Part shown: piece after piece, positions 61,783 through 64,000 of the stretch
Numbering within the stretch: position 1 is the stretch's first letter
Layout of the letters: each line of letters starts with the position of its first letter
NCBI RefSeq assembly: GCF_045528445.1
Contig: NZ_JBGQQU010000008.1
Location: forward strand, 18,833 to 82,832
From: Desemzia sp045528445
GTDB lineage: Bacteria; Bacillota; Bacilli; Lactobacillales; Carnobacteriaceae
Direction of reading: 5' to 3'
Length of the DNA stretch: 64,000 nt
Translations under genes and position numbers: made by a program
Notes under the pieces: generated by a model
Databases searched by the model: none
Told to the model about the DNA's origin: nothing
The model's input: only the letters and a program-made list of their open reading frames with translations

Positions 61783-62679
61783 TTCTTTTGGTTCTAGGTC
61801 TTCGATGGAATCAATATCCATGTATGCTGGTACGACAAAGCCGTTTTGAGCGCCTGTCAAGTTAGGTCCCATATCTACAATGTTATCTTTGTGTTCTTCA
61901 TAAAAGGCTTCGTGAGTCATAGGCAGCCATGGAGCAATGGAAACATCGGCTTCTCCATTTGCAATAGCTTCAAACAAAATTGCTGGATCAACATCTGACA
62001 CAGTAACATCGTATCCCTGTTGTTCTAATACTAGTTCTATCACTTTTCCAGATGCGCGTTCAGTGTCCCAAGGTGTAGAGACAATGTCGATTTCTTCTCC
62101 ATTCCCAGACTCAGTTCCCTCCAACCACGAATCTACTTTATCTTGATTCGCTTCGATCCAACTCATTGACGCTTCTTCAAATGAACTGCTTTGAGCTTCA
62201 TACATCACGGACTCCATGTCCTCAACTTCCCATTCGAAAGCATCCAGGATCTGAGCTGCATTCGGCATTTCTTCTTCAAAACCTGTTCGAGCAATCGTAT
62301 GAATGCTTTCAATACCTCCTAAACTTCCCTTGGGATCTTCAATAAACTTCAGATCGTATTGCGTAAATTTATAATGCGGAGCCCATCCGGTTACAATAAT
62401 AGGTTCTTCATTTTCAATAGCTTCTCCCAGCAAGGTCAACATGCCTGCAGTGGAACTTTCTGCCAATTCCCAACCTTCTAGATTCTCATATTCTTCTAAA
62501 GCAGTATGTGCAAGCCCTGTCAAGCCCGCTCCAGGTTCAATTCCAGTAATCGTATAGTCTACTGCTTCACTGATACTCATATTTTCATCGCTAGTTGCTT
62601 CTTCATTACTGTCACACCCCGCCAATAATAAAGCCGCCGTCATTCCAACTGTCATTCCCAAAAATCTTCTCTTAATCAT
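61780..62679 (-). CDS. opuAC: glycine betaine-binding lipoprotein (OpuAC type)
   Basis: A 299-residue substrate-binding lipoprotein: signal peptide with lipobox LAGC and acylated Cys near residue 22. The lobe order (ITGIEPGAGLTGLAHTALEEY first, then IDIVSTPWDTERASGKVIELVLEQQGYDVTVSDVDPAILFEAIANGEADVSIAPWLP) and the ending SIEDLEPKE match B. subtilis OpuAC. It binds glycine betaine for osmoprotection. No ATPase or permease gene is beside it, so it must work with a distant OpuA-type complex. GGAGG supports the ATG at 62679. Its TAG stop starts a 124-bp repeat array. Confidence 0.88.
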   Translation of the reverse strand: MIKRRFLGMTVGMTAALLLAGCDSNEEATSDENMSISEAVDYTITGIEPGAGLTGLAHTALEEYENLEGWELAESSTAGMLTLLGEAIENEEPIIVTGWAPHYKFTQYDLKFIEDPKGSLGGIESIHTIARTGFEEEMPNAAQILDAFEWEVEDMESVMYEAQSSSFEEASMSWIEANQDKVDSWLEGTESGNGEEIDIVSTPWDTERASGKVIELVLEQQGYDVTVSDVDPAILFEAIANGEADVSIAPWLPMTHEAFYEEHKDNIVDMGPNLTGAQNGFVVPAYMDIDSIEDLEPKE

Positions 62680-62961
62680 ATTTTCCTCCATTGATTTAAA
62701 AAGCTCAGTGCTTTTTTTATTTGGCTAATCCTTAGTCCACAGTTGTGTTGCGTCAACACCAACACTCCAGACAATTAGTCTTTTGTCCATTACTTTTATC
62801 TCTTCACGATAACCTCATGTACAGCACTTACTTCTTATGTTGCTTATTTACCGTTCCATCTTAAGGCCTCCCCTGTCTTTAGAGTAGGTCACCGATTTTA
62901 TATAGCTACCATTTAACGTAACATGAATAGAATCTGGTTTCAAATCGACTAAGAAAGTACG

Positions 62962-63004
62962 CAAAAAAAAGCAAAGCATATGCTCTATCCGTCATTGCTT
63001 TGCC
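62962..63004 (-). terminator. terminator of the alpha/beta hydrolase gene
   Basis: GGCAAAGCA and TGCTTTGC pair around a 16-base loop on the minus strand and run into eight T. Otherwise 62680-63019 contains no gene. Confidence 0.7.
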
Positions 63005-63019
63005 TTAGGCTTCGGTGAT

Positions 63020-63892
63020 TTAGTTCTCATTCACAAAACTGAGTATATATTTATTGACCTGTTCGGTTTCTTCATGCTGTACCCAATGAGTTGCTTCACC
63101 AAGCAGCACACCTCGACCACTTTCGCAAAATTCAAGACTTTCCGTTGCCAAATCAGAACCTAAAAACTGATCTTGAGCACCCCATATCACAAAAACGGGC
63201 ACATTTACTTGATTGGGAACACCTGATTTTCCGATCGATTTGCTGGCTAAAGCTCGGTACCAATTGATCATGGAGCGCATAGCATTTGGCTGAGACCAAG
63301 CAGTTCGATAATACTGCAGATTTTCTTCTTTAAAGGTTCCTTTTCGGCTGGTACTTTGCAACGCCCTCGCTGCCGGTTCCCAATTTGATACGCTGAACAA
63401 TTTCTCCGGGAGCCCGCGCATTTGAAAGAACGCTATATAAGAACTCCTAAAGAGTTGGAATGGATGATGCAGGACTTGTTCTTTCATAGCTGCTTCATGC
63501 GGAGCATTGAGAATCACCAGTTTATGCAGCAATTCTGGATACGCTCTAGCCACTCTCCAGGCTACAATGCCTCCCCAGTCATGACCCACAAGAAATACTT
63601 TTTCTTTCCCAGATGCTTTGATCAACCCTGCAATATCTGCAGCTAGTTGTTCGATTCGATAGTCGCTTACTTTAGCGGGTTTATCGCTCAGATTATACCC
63701 TCTTTGGTCGGGTGCCCATACTCGGAATCCTTGATTGGCCAAAAACGCCATTTGCTTATGCCATCCATACCAAAATTCAGGAAACCCATGCAATAAAAGA
63801 ATCAGTTCCCCATCTTTTGGCCCCTGCTGAGCTACATGCAAGGTTATACCATTGGTTTTTATATAAGCATGTTCACTAGTGTTGCATGAAAC
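63020..63892 (-). CDS. alpha/beta hydrolase (epoxide-hydrolase-like), start codon unclear
   Basis: An alpha/beta hydrolase of about 273-285 residues with the oxyanion motif LLHGFPEFWYGW, the nucleophile elbow VGHDWGG (Asp nucleophile, as in epoxide hydrolases and haloacetate dehalogenases), an acid in WGAQDQF and the final His in THWVQHEE. Similarity continues upstream of the TTG at 63841 (EHAYIKTNGIT, as in relatives that begin M-EHAYIKTNGI-like), but no ATG, GTG or TTG is in frame before a stop, and no ribosome binding site was found. The start may have been lost, or TTG at 63841 is used. It is a single gene. Confidence 0.75.
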   Translation of the reverse strand, partial: VSCNTSEHAYIKTNGITLHVAQQGPKDGELILLLHGFPEFWYGWHKQMAFLANQGFRVWAPDQRGYNLSDKPAKVSDYRIEQLAADIAGLIKASGKEKVFLVGHDWGGIVAWRVARAYPELLHKLVILNAPHEAAMKEQVLHHPFQLFRSSYIAFFQMRGLPEKLFSVSNWEPAARALQSTSRKGTFKEENLQYYRTAWSQPNAMRSMINWYRALASKSIGKSGVPNQVNVPVFVIWGAQDQFLGSDLATESLEFCESGRGVLLGEATHWVQHEETEQVNKYILSFVNEN

Positions 63893-63906
63893 ATAATATG
63901 TTTCAC
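63888..63906. promoter_or_regulatory. 19-bp palindrome TGAAACATAATATGTTTCA
   Basis: A near-perfect inverted repeat with one central base, extended by TTG and CAA a few bases out. It lies between the hydrolase gene and the next frame and may be a repressor site, or mark an element end. Confidence 0.4.
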
Positions 63907-63995
63907 AATGTTATGTATCCTATTCCAATATGCAAAAAAGTCCTTTATACTGAACTTGGATGACTTATCCAAGACCAATAAAAAGGACCCAACTT

Positions 63996-64000
63996 ATGGA
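63996..64000 (+). CDS. possible start of a gene cut by the window edge
   Basis: AAAAAGGA stands nine bases before an ATG at 63996. GTCCTTTAT at about 63941 is complementary to ATAAAAAGGAC, which would hide this ribosome binding site in a hairpin, together with the small hairpin CTTGGAT/ATCCAAG. Insertion sequences often protect their transposase start in this way, but too little is visible to say. Confidence 0.25.

Overview
The window reads as chromosome of a low-GC Gram-positive lactic acid bacterium (order Lactobacillales). Carnobacteriaceae, probably Carnobacterium, is my best guess; this is inferred from protein style and gene order, with no marker gene to prove it. Supporting signs are strong AGGAGG ribosome binding sites, rho-independent terminators, T-box and lysine riboswitches, CodY-like boxes, and an enterococcal-type maltose locus.

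Layout. 1-6600: cutC, a papain-like amidase, a decayed SDR/MarR pair, a guanylate-kinase-like gene and guaC. 6585-10090: aldose epimerase, bioY-birA with a BirA operator, an aldo/keto reductase. 10190-17560: a 52-bp tandem array, a lysine-riboswitch-controlled NhaC-type transporter (LysW), a DUF2238-like membrane protein, a DUF368 (PopT) transporter and pullulanase. 17562-25366: a complete maltose system with divergent malP-pgmB-galM-malR and malT-mapP. 25545-28270: a second 52-bp array, then an SDR and a FAD oxidoreductase. 28760-37580: the opp oligopeptide transporter (oppA, oppBCDF) and a second oppA under a T-box. 38339-46397: DMT transporter, PHP phosphatase, an M20 hydrolase divergent from a membrane protein, and lysine/diaminopimelate genes (patA, riboswitch-dapF-dapH). 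46647-50177: mccA-mccB-yrrT-luxS behind a cysteine-codon-rich leader peptide and terminator. 52089-59252: an accessory island with a YvrJ/glucosaminidase/DUF1906 lytic cassette, an HTH-ImmA pair, two decayed Fic + YcxB modules and an IS30 scrap. 59334-64000: a CofE-like ligase, DUF2798, OpuAC, an alpha/beta hydrolase and perhaps the start of another gene.

How the genes work together. Maltose enters as maltose 6'-phosphate through MalT, is dephosphorylated by MapP, split by MalP, and finished by PgmB and the mutarotase under MalR. Lysine is handled by two riboswitches, one on uptake (LysW) and one on synthesis (dapF-dapH). Methionine-to-cysteine recycling (LuxS, MccA, MccB, YrrT) appears controlled by classical ribosome-mediated attenuation on Cys codons. 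Peptide nitrogen enters through Opp, with CodY-like and T-box control.

The most unusual content is non-coding. Three repeat families recur: (1) 124-bp structured units in arrays starting exactly at the stop codons of guaC, the second oppA and opuAC, whose stems differ between units yet still pair; (2) 52-bp tandem repeats whose inverted arms change from locus to locus; (3) a roughly 200-215-bp element with conserved, co-varying ends and a variable hairpin centre. The Cys-rich leader upstream of mccA and the signal-less lytic cassette are the other strong leads.
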